A stretch of DNA of 64,000 nt, taken from the NCBI RefSeq assembly GCF_030247195.1, contig NC_080671.1:67951412-68015411 (forward strand), read 5' to 3'. The notes beneath the pieces were generated by a model that worked only from the letters and a program-made list of their open reading frames with translations, did not search any database and was not told the origin of the DNA. Of this stretch, positions 21,706 to 33,300 are shown one piece after another. The position numbers and the translations under genes are program-made. This DNA is from Topomyia yanbarensis (lineage: Eukaryota > Arthropoda > Insecta > Diptera > Culicidae). Within the stretch, counting starts at the first letter, position 1; each line of letters opens with the position of its first letter.

Positions 21706-22689
21706 ATGAAACTTGTTTTGTCCATCTGCCTACTAGCCATAACTTTTCCCGCCCTGGCGCTAGCGGAGCATTGGAGGTCACCCAATCGAAAATCGGTTTC
21801 CAGTGCCCGACAGGAGTGTGCTTCATACCTTCGGATACCAGATGAAACACTTGAACGAATCGCACGTAGCGGCTATCCCGCGGAAGGCAACGTTCCGAAA
21901 CTGGTTCACTGTATACTGATCAACTTGAACGCTTGGGATGATGCGAGGGGCGTCAAGGAGGAGGTGATGAGAAACTTCTTCCGGCCTGCCGAATCGGATA
22001 GTTACTTCGAAAACCGTACCCATCTTTGTTTGCAGAACACGGTGGCCCAGCTGCCACTATGCAAAACCCTTGAACGTGCGTACCATTCGTTCCAGTGCTA
22101 CTACCGTCACTACGGCAACATTTTCGACGAGGGACAATACATACCATTCCGTGAGAACTCCATTCATCAACTCGTACAGGAGGCTCTAGCAATTGAAAAT
22201 GTGCCCCGTGAATCGTTGGAAGAGTTTTGCAGAGGTAACGTCCTAAATGTACCAGAATTCCCCGATCTGCTGTACACGATTTTCGTTCGCGCTGGAGTCT
22301 ATACTCCTGAGCATGGAGTTCGACTGGATCGTTTGTACAGCCAGTTCGGGGAGCAAGAATTATTATGCGAAAGTACGCGTCATTGCGTGGGTGCCGTTTG
22401 GCGACAGCACTGCCATGAGCCGAATCGTCTCTATCAAACAGTCAAACAGTGCCTCACACACCTAGTTCCAACGATTGCATTGGTTGAGGAACATGCTCGG
22501 AAACTTCTCAAGTGGCCAGAATCAAGCTATTGTAGCTGTGGACAACCCGCACCCTGCAGTCATTGTCCGGTCCCAATTCAGACGTGTAGCAGCTGCGGTT
22601 CACCAGCGCCGTGTAGTATTTGTAACAGAGACAACGAGCCTTGCCGAACGAAATCGTATCCGTGCTACAATGGACAATGCTGGGTATGA
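21706..22689 (+). CDS. Two-domain (atypical) odorant-binding protein with Cys-rich tail, copy 2
   Basis: Single exon, 327 codons from ATG 21706. The in-frame ATG at 21613 is rejected because it lies upstream of the TATA box and would bury the signal peptide. Residues 1-20 (ending ALALA) are the signal peptide. The OBP-like domains have C38, C69, C108, C119, C131 and then C175, C221, C227, C236, C249. The tail carries CSCGQPAPCSHC (276-287) and CSSCGSPAPCSIC (294-306), then further cysteines at 313, 320 and 325, ending YNGQCWV. It is clearly paralogous to the minus-strand copy at 3.7 kb over its whole length, including the tail. It differs by a short linker without the Pro run and by keeping C119. 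Expected role: secreted carrier of small hydrophobic molecules; ligand and tissue are unknown. A poly(A) candidate AATAAA lies near 22923. Confidence 0.9.
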   Translation: MKLVLSICLLAITFPALALAEHWRSPNRKSVSSARQECASYLRIPDETLERIARSGYPAEGNVPKLVHCILINLNAWDDARGVKEEVMRNFFRPAESDSYFENRTHLCLQNTVAQLPLCKTLERAYHSFQCYYRHYGNIFDEGQYIPFRENSIHQLVQEALAIENVPRESLEEFCRGNVLNVPEFPDLLYTIFVRAGVYTPEHGVRLDRLYSQFGEQELLCESTRHCVGAVWRQHCHEPNRLYQTVKQCLTHLVPTIALVEEHARKLLKWPESSYCSCGQPAPCSHCPVPIQTCSSCGSPAPCSICNRDNEPCRTKSYPCYNGQCWV

Positions 22690-24726
22690 GACGGTTACTG
22701 CGTAGCAGTTGGGTACTTACTTACTTGGGGTGATTATTGTAAAGTGTGAATCGTTCAATAATTTATCGCAACAAGGACGTTGCGTTAGCACGGAGAATGA
22801 ACAAGCAACTTAAAAATAACATCTAGAAAATGTTAGGTGGTACGAAAGTGTGCTAGAAGTTGCTAGAAATGAGGTTCCAATTATTTATTGAAAAGATCAC
22901 TTTTAAAAAATATACTAATTAAAAAATAAATAATACATGTTTAATCTATCTTAATTAAATGTCTGGTGTACCTGCCGGAGGCAGTTTGTTGTGATCCTTA
23001 GTGAAATACAAAGGTTCACATTAAACTGTTTTTTTACTTTTTGATATATTTCTTCGGCTATGATTAGAAAAAGACTGATTCGCAATACAAATTGTTTGAA
23101 TGTTTATGTTAAAGTAAGCTATTTACTGTTGGCAAATTCTTCGTATAAAGCTTTGTGTAATGAATATACACAAATATAATATAAATAAAGCAGCACTTTC
23201 GCATTATTTGTTGAACGAACCATTCAATATTCATTCATCAAAAGGGCTAAGAATCTTTTTGTAAACAAACTTGATTCGCTTATCATTTCGCTTCAAACTG
23301 AAATTTCATGAAAATATTCGTTAATCTATATCTTTACCCTTCGTAGAAGCAATTTCAATTGAAAGTTTTGGGGAACGATCGTCAAGAGATTGCCTGATCA
23401 CAGCGTAGCAGCAAGTTCATAAGGCGATCAGTTCAACAGTCACATGACTATCGGATAACACACGAGGAAACTGGTTCGATGTGGAGTGCCAATGAGCAAC
23501 AGATGAGAAAAATCAGACTAGGAGCTTATTGTCGCACTGGTTATATGTTAGAGCAGTGTAGTGAGCTGAATACCGCTGAAAATGACGATCATGGCAAGGG
23601 CGTAAGGTTTGTTAATTATGGACTAGCATGAAAGAGACAGTTTAAAATGTTTTATCAGTTTTGGGCATGTAGCGCGCAGGAGAGAGACTCGGTAAAGTGA
23701 TCAGTAGACCATCTCTAAGACGTCGTCGACTTTTGGGGAAAGCTTTGCTCTCACTGGAGGTACGCAATCGAATAAAATATGTGTGTGAAACGTGACTGGA
23801 AAGTGTCTCCCTGGAAATGTCTAATGCATTCATGGTTCGCATCAAATACCCAGTCGCTATAAATAGCCCTGGTTTACGAAAAATAAATTGATTGCTTTCC
23901 TAACTATGTTTTCTAAATGTATTTTGGACCACTAACAAACCCCGAAAAGTGTTTTTGAATATTTTCCTCGAGTTGCTCAGAAATTTTTTTTTGTTATCAT
24001 TTTTCTTATAAACTTATTAGAGATTCACCCAATACTATAAACAGAGATTTTTTTTTAAATTGAAAATGTAATTTTAGGTGAAAATCTAAGTCAGAATTCA
24101 CATATCTAAAAATAGATATCATAAAATGAAGCTAAAAAAAATTAAAGCAAAATAAAAATTATTTTTAAAACTTGAAGCCCACAGTGAAAAAAATATATCA
24201 GTGGGCCATAATCCATTACCAAATCCTGACGAGATAGATATAGAAATAATATATTTCGTGAATGTTTTGATCTGATTACTCATTCTACATACATTCTAAA
24301 AATTAAAAAATCCAAGTTAGAAACATTTGAAACTCTATGAATGTAGAATCGTTATGAGTCATCTTTTCCGGTATAGTTCTCTTTGTAGTCGGTTCTGAAA
24401 GTTTTTGACTGCAATTTGCTTACAATGTGTAAAAATTTTGAAAAAAGTTAATGTTTTCATAAATTCTCACGAGAATTTATTCTGTACAAAAGAAATGAAA
24501 ACCCGAGTATGATGATAATCAATGACCAAACATGTATACACTCAAAAAAGTAAACGTTATGCCTATTGATTTTATAAATAGATTTTTGCAATTAACGGAG
24601 GTATATAGACGCTATTTGCTGGCACATAAACCTAATGTGTGTATTTATAAGAAATATTAATCTTACATTCACATTTCATAACTATTAGGCACATAAAACC
24701 CCATTCTATAACAATATGCACATACA
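22690..24726. other. OBP 3' flank and unassigned AT-rich DNA
   Basis: No supported gene. A 50-codon frame (23479-23631) follows a TCAGT initiator-like word near 23427 and contains a GGC|GTAAGG donor-like site, but there is no matching second exon. A lone TATAAATAG at about 23857 has no downstream coding exon. The rest is very AT-rich. Confidence 0.4.
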
Positions 24727-26715
24727 GGGTGTTTGGTTCATGGTTAAGAATCTCTCGGGGGTGATAGACTGTCATATTTGGAGAAAAAAATTGTTCTGCA
24801 CATACCATCAAATCTCAACCGTTACAAAGTTATTGAAGTTTTTGTGTTAAAAACTTATTTGTCTTAACATACTTCTAACTCAAAAAGTATACTTTGTATT
24901 TCAAATATTTTAGGTCCACTGGGAAGGTGAGAAAATTTCGCATTGAGTGATGCCATCACATATTTCAGCTAATGAGTTTAAGTAGCCTTTTCAAAGTAAC
25001 TTATTGAACATTAAACATTTTTAATCGATTTTTCGTTCATTTCTTGAAAATCATAATAGTTAACCTCATCATTTTAATAATCCAGATTGTTAGTCTTGAA
25101 GAGCTGCATAATTCGTTCTTTGACATGATACACTTACCTTTTCTTATTTTCATGAGTTTGGGTTATTTAACTTGGATATTTTTATCTCATTTTCACTAAT
25201 ACCAGCTCTAATTGAAAAAGTATGGCACTTATTGTATTATTTTTCTTTTTATTCGAAAGCCCTTTCAGTTAAGTGAATTTAGTATTCTTTTAAAAGTAAA
25301 TTAGTTTAAAGTTAGTGCTATTATTAGCATTTTCGTTAATTTTCTTAAAATTGTAAATAATAAACATCACCATTATTATTGCATTTCAGCAAGTTCTACA
25401 GTTCTTTCTTTGATTCCATCCAATTATCTCTTTTGGTTTCAACGAAAAATCGTTTTTATCACATCGTTTCATATGCAAAAATAACGATTTCGAACCAACT
25501 ACATTTGCGGCGAGGTCATGCTGTGTTAACTATTAAATAGCAGCAAAATGAAAAGAGATATAGACAAAGTGTCAAATAAAAAGTTATAGAGAACATTAAG
25601 GTGCATCAAATGAACAAGAGTAACGAAAATTTTTGTTGATTAATAATTAGAATAATTAAAAAACTCTCCAAAAAATACAAATTTTTAGATATTTCGTTAG
25701 TAAAAAATCATTTAGTACAGTTAACTAAAAGATATTTGTACATACACTAATAGGACATTTTCTCAGCTTTCCAATGAAATCTTGTAAATAACGATATAAA
25801 GCATATTTTTTAGATGAGAGTCTTTTAAGCACTTGCAAGTCGGTTACAGGAAAATTATAGTAATGAAATTACAAAGAAATGAGAGATAGGAATATGACGT
25901 CCAAGAACGAATAATGAATCGTTCTAAAACCCAACTTTTGGATAATGGATATTGCTATAATCATACTTCATTATTTCGAGAAAATTAGCAAAAACCTCCT
26001 CAAAAACACTAACTTTTAACTACTTTACAGCTAAAAGGTAATTAAAACTAATTAACTAAAAGATATGAGAGCATCATTCAATAGGAAATTTGTCTTAACA
26101 TACTTCTAACTCAAAAAGTATACTTTGTATTTCAAATATTTTAGGTCCACTGGGAAGGTGAGAAAATTTCGCATTGAGTGATGCCATCACATATTTCAGC
26201 TAATGAGTTTAAGTAGCCTTTTCAAAGTAACTTATTGAACATTAAACATTTTTAATCGATTTTTCGTTCATTTCTTGAAAATCATAATAGTTAACCTCAT
26301 CATTTTAATAATCCAGATTGTTAGTCTTGAAGAGGAAAGAAATGAGAGATAGGAATATGACGTCCAAGAACGAATAATGAATCGTTCTAAAACCCAACTT
26401 TTGGATAATGGATATTGCTATAATCATTCTTCATTATTTCGAGAAAATTAGCAAAAACCTCCTCAAAAACACTAACTTTTAACTACTTTACAGCTAAAAG
26501 GTAATTAAAACTAATTAACTAAAAGATATGAGAGCATCATTCAATAGGAAATTTTCTCACCTTTCGAATGGAACTAAAACATTTAAAATACAAAGTATAC
26601 TGTTAAAGTTAGAGGTATTTTAAGACAATTAAGTTTTTTACACAAAAAATTCAATAACTCTGTAACGGTTGAGATTTGAGGGTATGTGTAGAACAATTTT
26701 TTTGTAGAACAATGT
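24727..26715. repeat. Multi-unit foldback element with recent internal duplications
   Basis: The left arm begins about 24782 (aaaaaaattgttctgcacat) and its diverged reverse complement ends about 26708; complementarity continues for roughly 350 bp inward. Between them are further units of the same ~250-300-bp module: two in one orientation (about 24857-25155 and 25175-25450), then inverted units (about 25545-25790 and 25873-26091). Unit A 24857-25103 recurs apparently without change at 26088-26334. Unit B 25873-26091 recurs at 26336-26554 with one mismatch seen. B is itself a diverged reverse complement of A. Non-coding. A relic of the same terminus is at 36303-36415. Confidence 0.8.
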
Positions 26716-28839
26716 GTAGTACCGGGATAATGATGGCAACGTCATTGATAATAGGAACTCCGCAAACTGCCCGGAATTCCACCCAATCTAAATCGGCACA
26801 ATCTATAAATATATAGAATGGATACTTGGGTAAGGATGCTAATTCAATGACCAGATACTGGAAAAAAAAGCAGCCAGCGGTGTTAATCAGCAGCTTGTGC
26901 AGAAATTAAATGCAAATATCAAGCCCAAAGCTCAAATTTTCATTCGAGACGAATAAAAACCGCAAAATCCCACAATGCACAGTGGTTCCATTCCTTAAGA
27001 GAGGGTGTCATAAATATGTGCAATGCAAATATCGCTACTAAACTATATTTATTTAGTAAATTTTAGGTCGCTGAATCCGAATTTTATATTAAAAAATTGA
27101 TTGTATCCACCTAACAGTGTGATATGGCCTTTCTTATTACACTAATCATTCATGTTTAATTAACATTATGTTTTGCTCTAATATTTTTTAGAGTATCAAA
27201 TAGTACATTTTTTGATGCGCTTGCAAAAAAAACCTTGTTTTTTATTGTAAATTCTTGAAACTGCAGCTTTTGTGTTTGAGCGCCAATATTTTGATATCGT
27301 TTCCAGTGAACATGATATCTCGTGAACCAAATCACAGACCAATCTTCAATTTTGGAATGTTGTTCGTGATAATAATAGCAAGCTTACGACAAAATTTCAA
27401 AACTAATTGTGAATGCTTCCCTAAAAAATTTTAAGAATACAACGTGTTTTAGCCACCGTAAAAATAAAGCTTTTTGCATAAATAAAAAATATCCTCATTA
27501 CGGTACAATAATTTTTAAATAGAGTAACAGTTTATGACTTCAAATTTATTTGTGAATTGTAACTACGGATATGGTATGAATCGCAACGGACTTTCTCAAA
27601 AAATCCGCATTCGAGAACATCGTTGTGGTACGAAGAAGAGTGAGCCGTACATCGAATATTCCATTCTGACATGTGTTTCAAAAAGTAGCGTCCAATAAAT
27701 TAATATAACTCAAGTTGTAATGATCCGATCAAAAAGAAATTTTGTGAAAATAGTAATTAAGCTATATAATTTCGAGATCTGAAGTATTAATGAATAACAT
27801 AGTTTTAATGTGTGAAATGAATTTTTTCGTCTTGTACTAACTCAATCATCAAACGTCAAACATATACAACATCTTAGATTCTCCAGGCATTCTGGGGGCA
27901 GACATGCGCAGCTGAATTCTGGTTTAAAAGGAACTGAATAGTCTGAAGATATTTTTAAAGAAAAATTCGCGAAGGATATCGAGGGAAAAAGTTAGTTAAA
28001 GCCAAATTCAAAATTTTTAGTTAAATTTTTCGAATACACATACAAACAAACTCATCTTTCTGTACTCCATATCCACCTAAACCCGATAATTATCGTTCAA
28101 TACACAGCTATTAGTAACATTGTCTGATAAAAATACTAATATTGATAACTACAGTTCGACAAAAAAAATTTCTGATGAGCAATCAATATTATTTAACTTA
28201 ACTTATCGGAATATAGCGAACCACCCTAAGAATTCATCTATATACTAAAAAATCAGTTCATTATTGTCAAAATCAAGTTGGAAACAATAAAACATATATC
28301 CATAACCATATAATCACGAGATAAAAAACACGCTCTTGCAAATATATTTTTTTAATTTATTGGACTATGGGAGGACCACTGTGCAATGTACCTTTAAACT
28401 ACAATAAATACGCATAATTTTCTTCTAATAACGTTTTATGCTAAAGCATACTTCCAATTGAAGGCATCATATTGGCTTTGCTTATTGCAGGATACATAAA
28501 GCAAATGTTAAAAAATCCAGTCAACTCATATGAAATCACAACTTTAAATATTCTTAAAAAAATCCATGCCTCAATAGTTTACGAGTTATGTGGGACTGAA
28601 AAATGGTCACTTTTACTAACTTCAAAAAAATCATATTGCAAAAAACGTGAGATTTTTTTTTGCATCAAAGACTATGAGAAATTTTTTTCGAGGAGGTTGA
28701 AAATGTTTAATGTTAATTTTTAAACCTACTAAAAATGTGATGATAATTAGATACAGAATTACTTTGATTACCTTTTTGAGAAACCAGTTTCTACATTTAA
28801 GAAATAAATGAAACAACTTAAATTTCAATAACAAAATAA
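26716..28839. other. AT-rich, nothing recognised
   Basis: There is no coding exon, RNA gene or clear element boundary. Short open frames are A/T-driven. Confidence 0.4.
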
Positions 28840-31800
28840 AATAATTGTTTTACAATCGAACCTTTGCCAGAAATCTATCTGACAATGAAGGTTTATCAGG
28901 AATCAGAATATATTGGCTCAAATGGCACGTTCCCCGTACATAGTCGGGGATTTGTGCCTTGCCGTGTGTTTTCATCATTTCCTGAGCGGAAGGAAAAGAC
29001 AAGGAGGTGTGGAGAAATAGAATTGGAAGAGTGGGAAAAATAACAGCACAAAACAAAAATAATTTACAGGTAAGTTAAACTCACAAGTAGTTCAACTTGC
29101 CTGCGAATAAGCCTAAAGCTCTTTACCACATTGGATAAGAAACTTTAGTATGTCTCTGAGTTTCAGTCGTCCAAACATGGTTTCGTCTATATAAGGACGG
29201 CTGAAGACTCGAAATCGTAATTGCGCTACCGCTGGACAGTTGCATATCAGATGATATGAGGTTCCGTAGTCGGATTCACAAAGATCACATGAAAAAGACT
29301 AAGCGCGCTGAATAGTTGCCATAATTGATAATTGTGATAATTGAGTTTGCAGTGGCCGGTTAAGGCCCTGGTCAGCAAGCCGCAGAGGAGCTTCGAAAAA
29401 TGTAGGAAATTTTTCGAAATCACTGGGCACGGTTGTTCTAGAAACGCCTTTGTTTGGCGACACGTTTGTAGATTTTTCCAATAATTGCGGTGCTCGGACG
29501 AAGCCCAGGACCATATTTTTTCCCTTATCCAACTTGTCGAAATTGGCAGCGCGGGCTCAGGATCAACGAAGTCAATCGCTGAACCTGCCCTGGCCAATTC
29601 GTCAGCCCATTCATTTCCAGTAATACCGCAATGTCCTGGCACCCAGACAAGGTGTTGACAATGCTTAGTTCTTCGATTTGGGTTAGGCACGCGATCACTA
29701 GCTTGGACCGGGATTTGTCTGAGCTAAGGGACTTGATTGCAGCCTGACTATCGGAGCAGAAGTTTATAACTCTGCCGGACAAACTCAGTTGAAGGGCCGA
29801 TTGCACCCCGCACATAATCTCAAAGATTTCTGCTTGGAATACAGTACAGTATCTACCTAGTGAGTTAGATTGTTCCAATCTCATTTCACGACAGTAGACA
29901 CCAGCACCAGCACGTCCCTCCATCAGAGAACCGTCAGTGTAACAAACCACTTGCGTTTGTTGTTGTCTTTCCATAAAGCCAGACAACCACTCCTCTCGAG
30001 AAGGAATCTTCACATGGAATGTCCTGTAAGGAAAACTACATGTGAGTGTAATATCGCTGGGAACAAGCATATATTCACCCCATGTAACCATTTGTGACCA
30101 CAATCGTGTATGACTGGTAGCAACATCAACATGGTTACTGTTCCAAAGCCCAGTAACCTGCAGTCTGTATGCACATGATAGTGCTTCTTGTTTGAGGTGT
30201 ATGTGTAATGGTTTGATATTTAGAAGTGCCTCAAGAGCAGCGGTCGGAGTCGTGGTGAAAGCACCAGTCAACGCCATGAGCGCCATTCTTTGCAGTTGGT
30301 TTGACTGGACTGTCACCACCTCTCCCCTCTGCCACCACACAAGGCATCCGTATGACAGTATTGGACGTACAATTGTCGTGTAAATCCAATAGATGTATTT
30401 AGGTTTGAAACCCCAGGTCTTTTCAAAAGTTCGTCTGCACTGCCCGAAGGCCATGCACGCTTTCTTGACTCTGAACTCAATGTGAGCAGACCAATTCAGT
30501 TTGGAATCCAATATGACTCCAACGTATTTGACTTGATCTGCACACAGTAGCTCAGAATCAAAGAACTGCAAGGGACGAACCCCGGTTGTTATTCGCTTCT
30601 TCGTGAAAAGAACCATTGAAGTTTTGCTTGGGTTGACTGATAGTTTAACTTGTCGACACCACTGTTCGACAGCTCTTAATGCCTGTTGCATTAAGTCAAA
30701 GATTGTTCCGATGCAAAATCCAGTAATTAGTATTTGGTAATCGTCAGCAAACCCGTAGCTTGGAAATCCAAGCTTATTGAGTTTCTGCAACAAGCCTTCA
30801 GCTACCAAGTTCCATATCAAAGGTGACAGAACGCCGCCCTGAGGACAACCGCAATTACTCAACTTCCGTATCTCAGCCTGTCGCAGTGACGAGCAAAGTA
30901 TGCGGTTACTAAGCATTGTGTTTATCCAACCCGAGATACATGCAGGTATCCCATGACCGCGCGTCGCTTCCAGAATAGACTGGAAGGACACATTGTCAAA
31001 AGCACCCTCAATATCTAGGAATACACCCACGCTAGATTACTTGAGCGAGAAGGCTTTCTCAATGTTGTAAACAACATCGTGAAGCAGAGTTATCGTGGAT
31101 TTCACACACTGATATGCATGTTGCATTTTGTGCAGTGGATATTCAACTAAACTAACGTTCCTGATGTGATGATCGATTATCCGTTCCAAAGCTTTCAGAA
31201 GAAAATAACTTAAGCTGATAGGCCTAAAACTCTTGGCTTCTTCATAGCTTGAGCGCCCCCCTTTGGGAATAAATCTAACAGTTATTTCTCGCCATGCTTT
31301 CGGGATATACCCGGTAGCAAGAATAGAAAGCAAAATCTTTTTCAAGACATGTTTAAGAATATCAAATCCCTTTTGCAGTAGCACGGGAAGTATTTCATCT
31401 TTTCCGGGTGATTTGTATGGAGCAAAGCTGTCAACTGCCCACTTGACCGATTCAGTGGAAACCAATGTACGTGCTAACACTAACGAGTCCGAATCACCAG
31501 AATGAGATCTGTGAACATTGTTCAACTCCGGATCGATACAACCTGGAAAGTGTGTGTCGAAGAGACAATTAAGAACATCTTTTTCGTCCGTCACATAAAC
31601 ACCATCTCTGGTTTTTAAGGAGTTCATCTGAAAATCATTCGATTTGGAGAGAATTTTATTTAATCTGCTAGCCTCGTTCAGACTAGAGACATTAGTGCAT
31701 AGGCTTTGCCAGCCAGCCCTTTCTGCAGATCTAACACATTTCTTATATGCACTACGAGCTGACCTGAAAGCCCTGGAGTCATCACGCTGACGCCGGTTCC

Positions 31801-32775
31801 ATGCTCTTCTCATAACTTTCTTCATTCTTTCAAGCTCAGCCCTCCACCAAGGGGTTCCTCTAGTCGATTTAACAGTACGAAGTGGACAAGCTTCTTCGTA
31901 GGATGCTAATATGAATGAGTTTGTCGTATCCACGACGTTATCTAAATCGTCTAGTTGACTAATTTTTGGAAAATATCCATGAAATTTAGTCGCCAAGTTT
32001 TCCAGAAAGAGGTCCCAGTTTGTAGATTTAGGATTACGATATGTTACCACATTGAAGGTGACACCAAAATGATCGAAAAATATATATTTATGATTGGATA
32101 GAGACGATTCAGTTTCATTTGGAACCTGCCAATTTCCCAGCTCATGCAAAATTCTATCAGAGCAAAGTGTTATGTCTAACACCTCCTCCCTCCCAGACCT
32201 CGCAAAAGTTGGTCGGTTTCCCACATTCAGAATATGGAGATTTGTACTACTTATGTACTCCATCAGTTCAGCGACTCTCAGATTGATGTCTGAGCTACCC
32301 CAAATGATGTGACGAGCATTCGCATCACTGCCGATAATGAGCGGAAGCCCATTTCTGCTATAATATGATACAACGCTTTTGAAATCATCAGGTATGCTGA
32401 ACGATCTATATATATTTGTCTACGTTTCCGACAGTCAGTGTAACTGTGACAACACAGATATCGCGAGTTGTGAGCTCCGATATGAGACAGGCGTCAATAG
32501 CCTTATTTGCAAGAATGCAAGCACGAGTCATTTCACTTGGGTTAGTCATGCCTGTCTTGTTGTAAGCAATGAAGACAGTGTTAAGTAACTTTCCAAAATA
32601 GAAGTTTCCTTTATGGAAATACGGTTCTTGAACCAATGCTTTGGAAACTTTACCTTCCTGCATGAGTCGAGATAAATTCATAGTTGCTGTATGTTTATGT
32701 TGGAGATTGATTTGTGCTATTCTAACCATTGTTGATTTGAGAACTGTACATTTCATTTCCAACACAAATTGCACA
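28840..32775 (-). mobile_element. Loa-like non-LTR retrotransposon with RNase H (LINE B)
   Basis: The best copy of this family in the window: endonuclease, reverse transcriptase and RNase H in order on the minus strand, with a 3'UTR of about 400 bp. It lacks an evident ORF1. Its 5' end faces the 5' end of another LINE on the plus strand. Confidence 0.85.
29247..32774 (-). pseudogene. LINE B ORF2 (endonuclease-RT-RNase H), broken
   Basis: The endonuclease start (VRIAQINLQHKHTATMNL) is open from 32774 to about 32406, and then the frame changes. From 32263 to 31037 the rest of the endonuclease, the linker and the RT N-terminus are open (KGGRSSYEEAKSFRPISL). A stop near 31035 precedes GVFLDIEGAFDNVSF. 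The RT core follows (PQGGVLSPLIWNLV, then GFADDYQIL) and then RNase H, with the conserved YTDGS box, a SDSQAA box and, after a frameshift near 29.6 kb, WVPGHCGITGNEWADELA. RNase H C-terminal to RT and the FRPISL...FLLKALERIID block suit the Loa/I group. At least three frame breaks make it inactive. Confidence 0.85.
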
Positions 32776-32881
32776 ACAACTAGAGGACACCAAGCGAGTT
32801 GGGATGTTAACGCATATAGCGAGCCATATCAGGTTTAAATGGGACATGATCATTTGATTCCCACGATTTGCGAAGAAAATA

Positions 32882-33169
32882 ATGGTCCACTGTGTCAGAG
32901 ATTCGCATAACACAGTAAGGGCAAAACCCAAAATGTTCCGTGCGCGACTGGCATATTTAGACCCTCTTGTACCTAAAGGCAGAACACTTGATGAACTTTC
33001 ATTCGTATCGTTCAAAGCTGGTATTGACTTGCAGTTGAAAGATTTATCCCTATCCAAATCAACATGGCAGAAGGGAATTGTTTTCCGACCATTTGATTTC
33101 CAGCCCTCGTCGAACACACGTAATATTTTTCGCTTCTTGCCAACACCAGCAGACACTAAATCACAATAA
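32882..33169 (+). pseudogene. LINE D ORF1, C-terminal fragment
   Basis: A 95-codon frame directly upstream of ORF2 and in the same orientation. It is rich in basic residues and ends FRFLPTPADTKSQ. No zinc knuckle is left. The assignment rests on position rather than on a strong motif. Confidence 0.45.
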
Positions 33170-33300
33170 GCCACTCTTCGCACGTTCCTACTGTCACACA
33201 GAAAGTTCTACTGATGCTCAAGAATTACCAGCGGATTTAACCTGCACCACACCTGCACATCAGTTTTCTGCTACCAACAGACGTGGTCCGAATCGTGAAA

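Noticed and set aside
23398..23631. 77-codon open stretch after a TCAGT-like word
   Set aside because: No TATA box, no partner exon and ordinary composition; chance is likely.
32406..32588. Plus-strand frames over LINE B
   Set aside because: They are complements of the endonuclease region of the minus-strand LINE.
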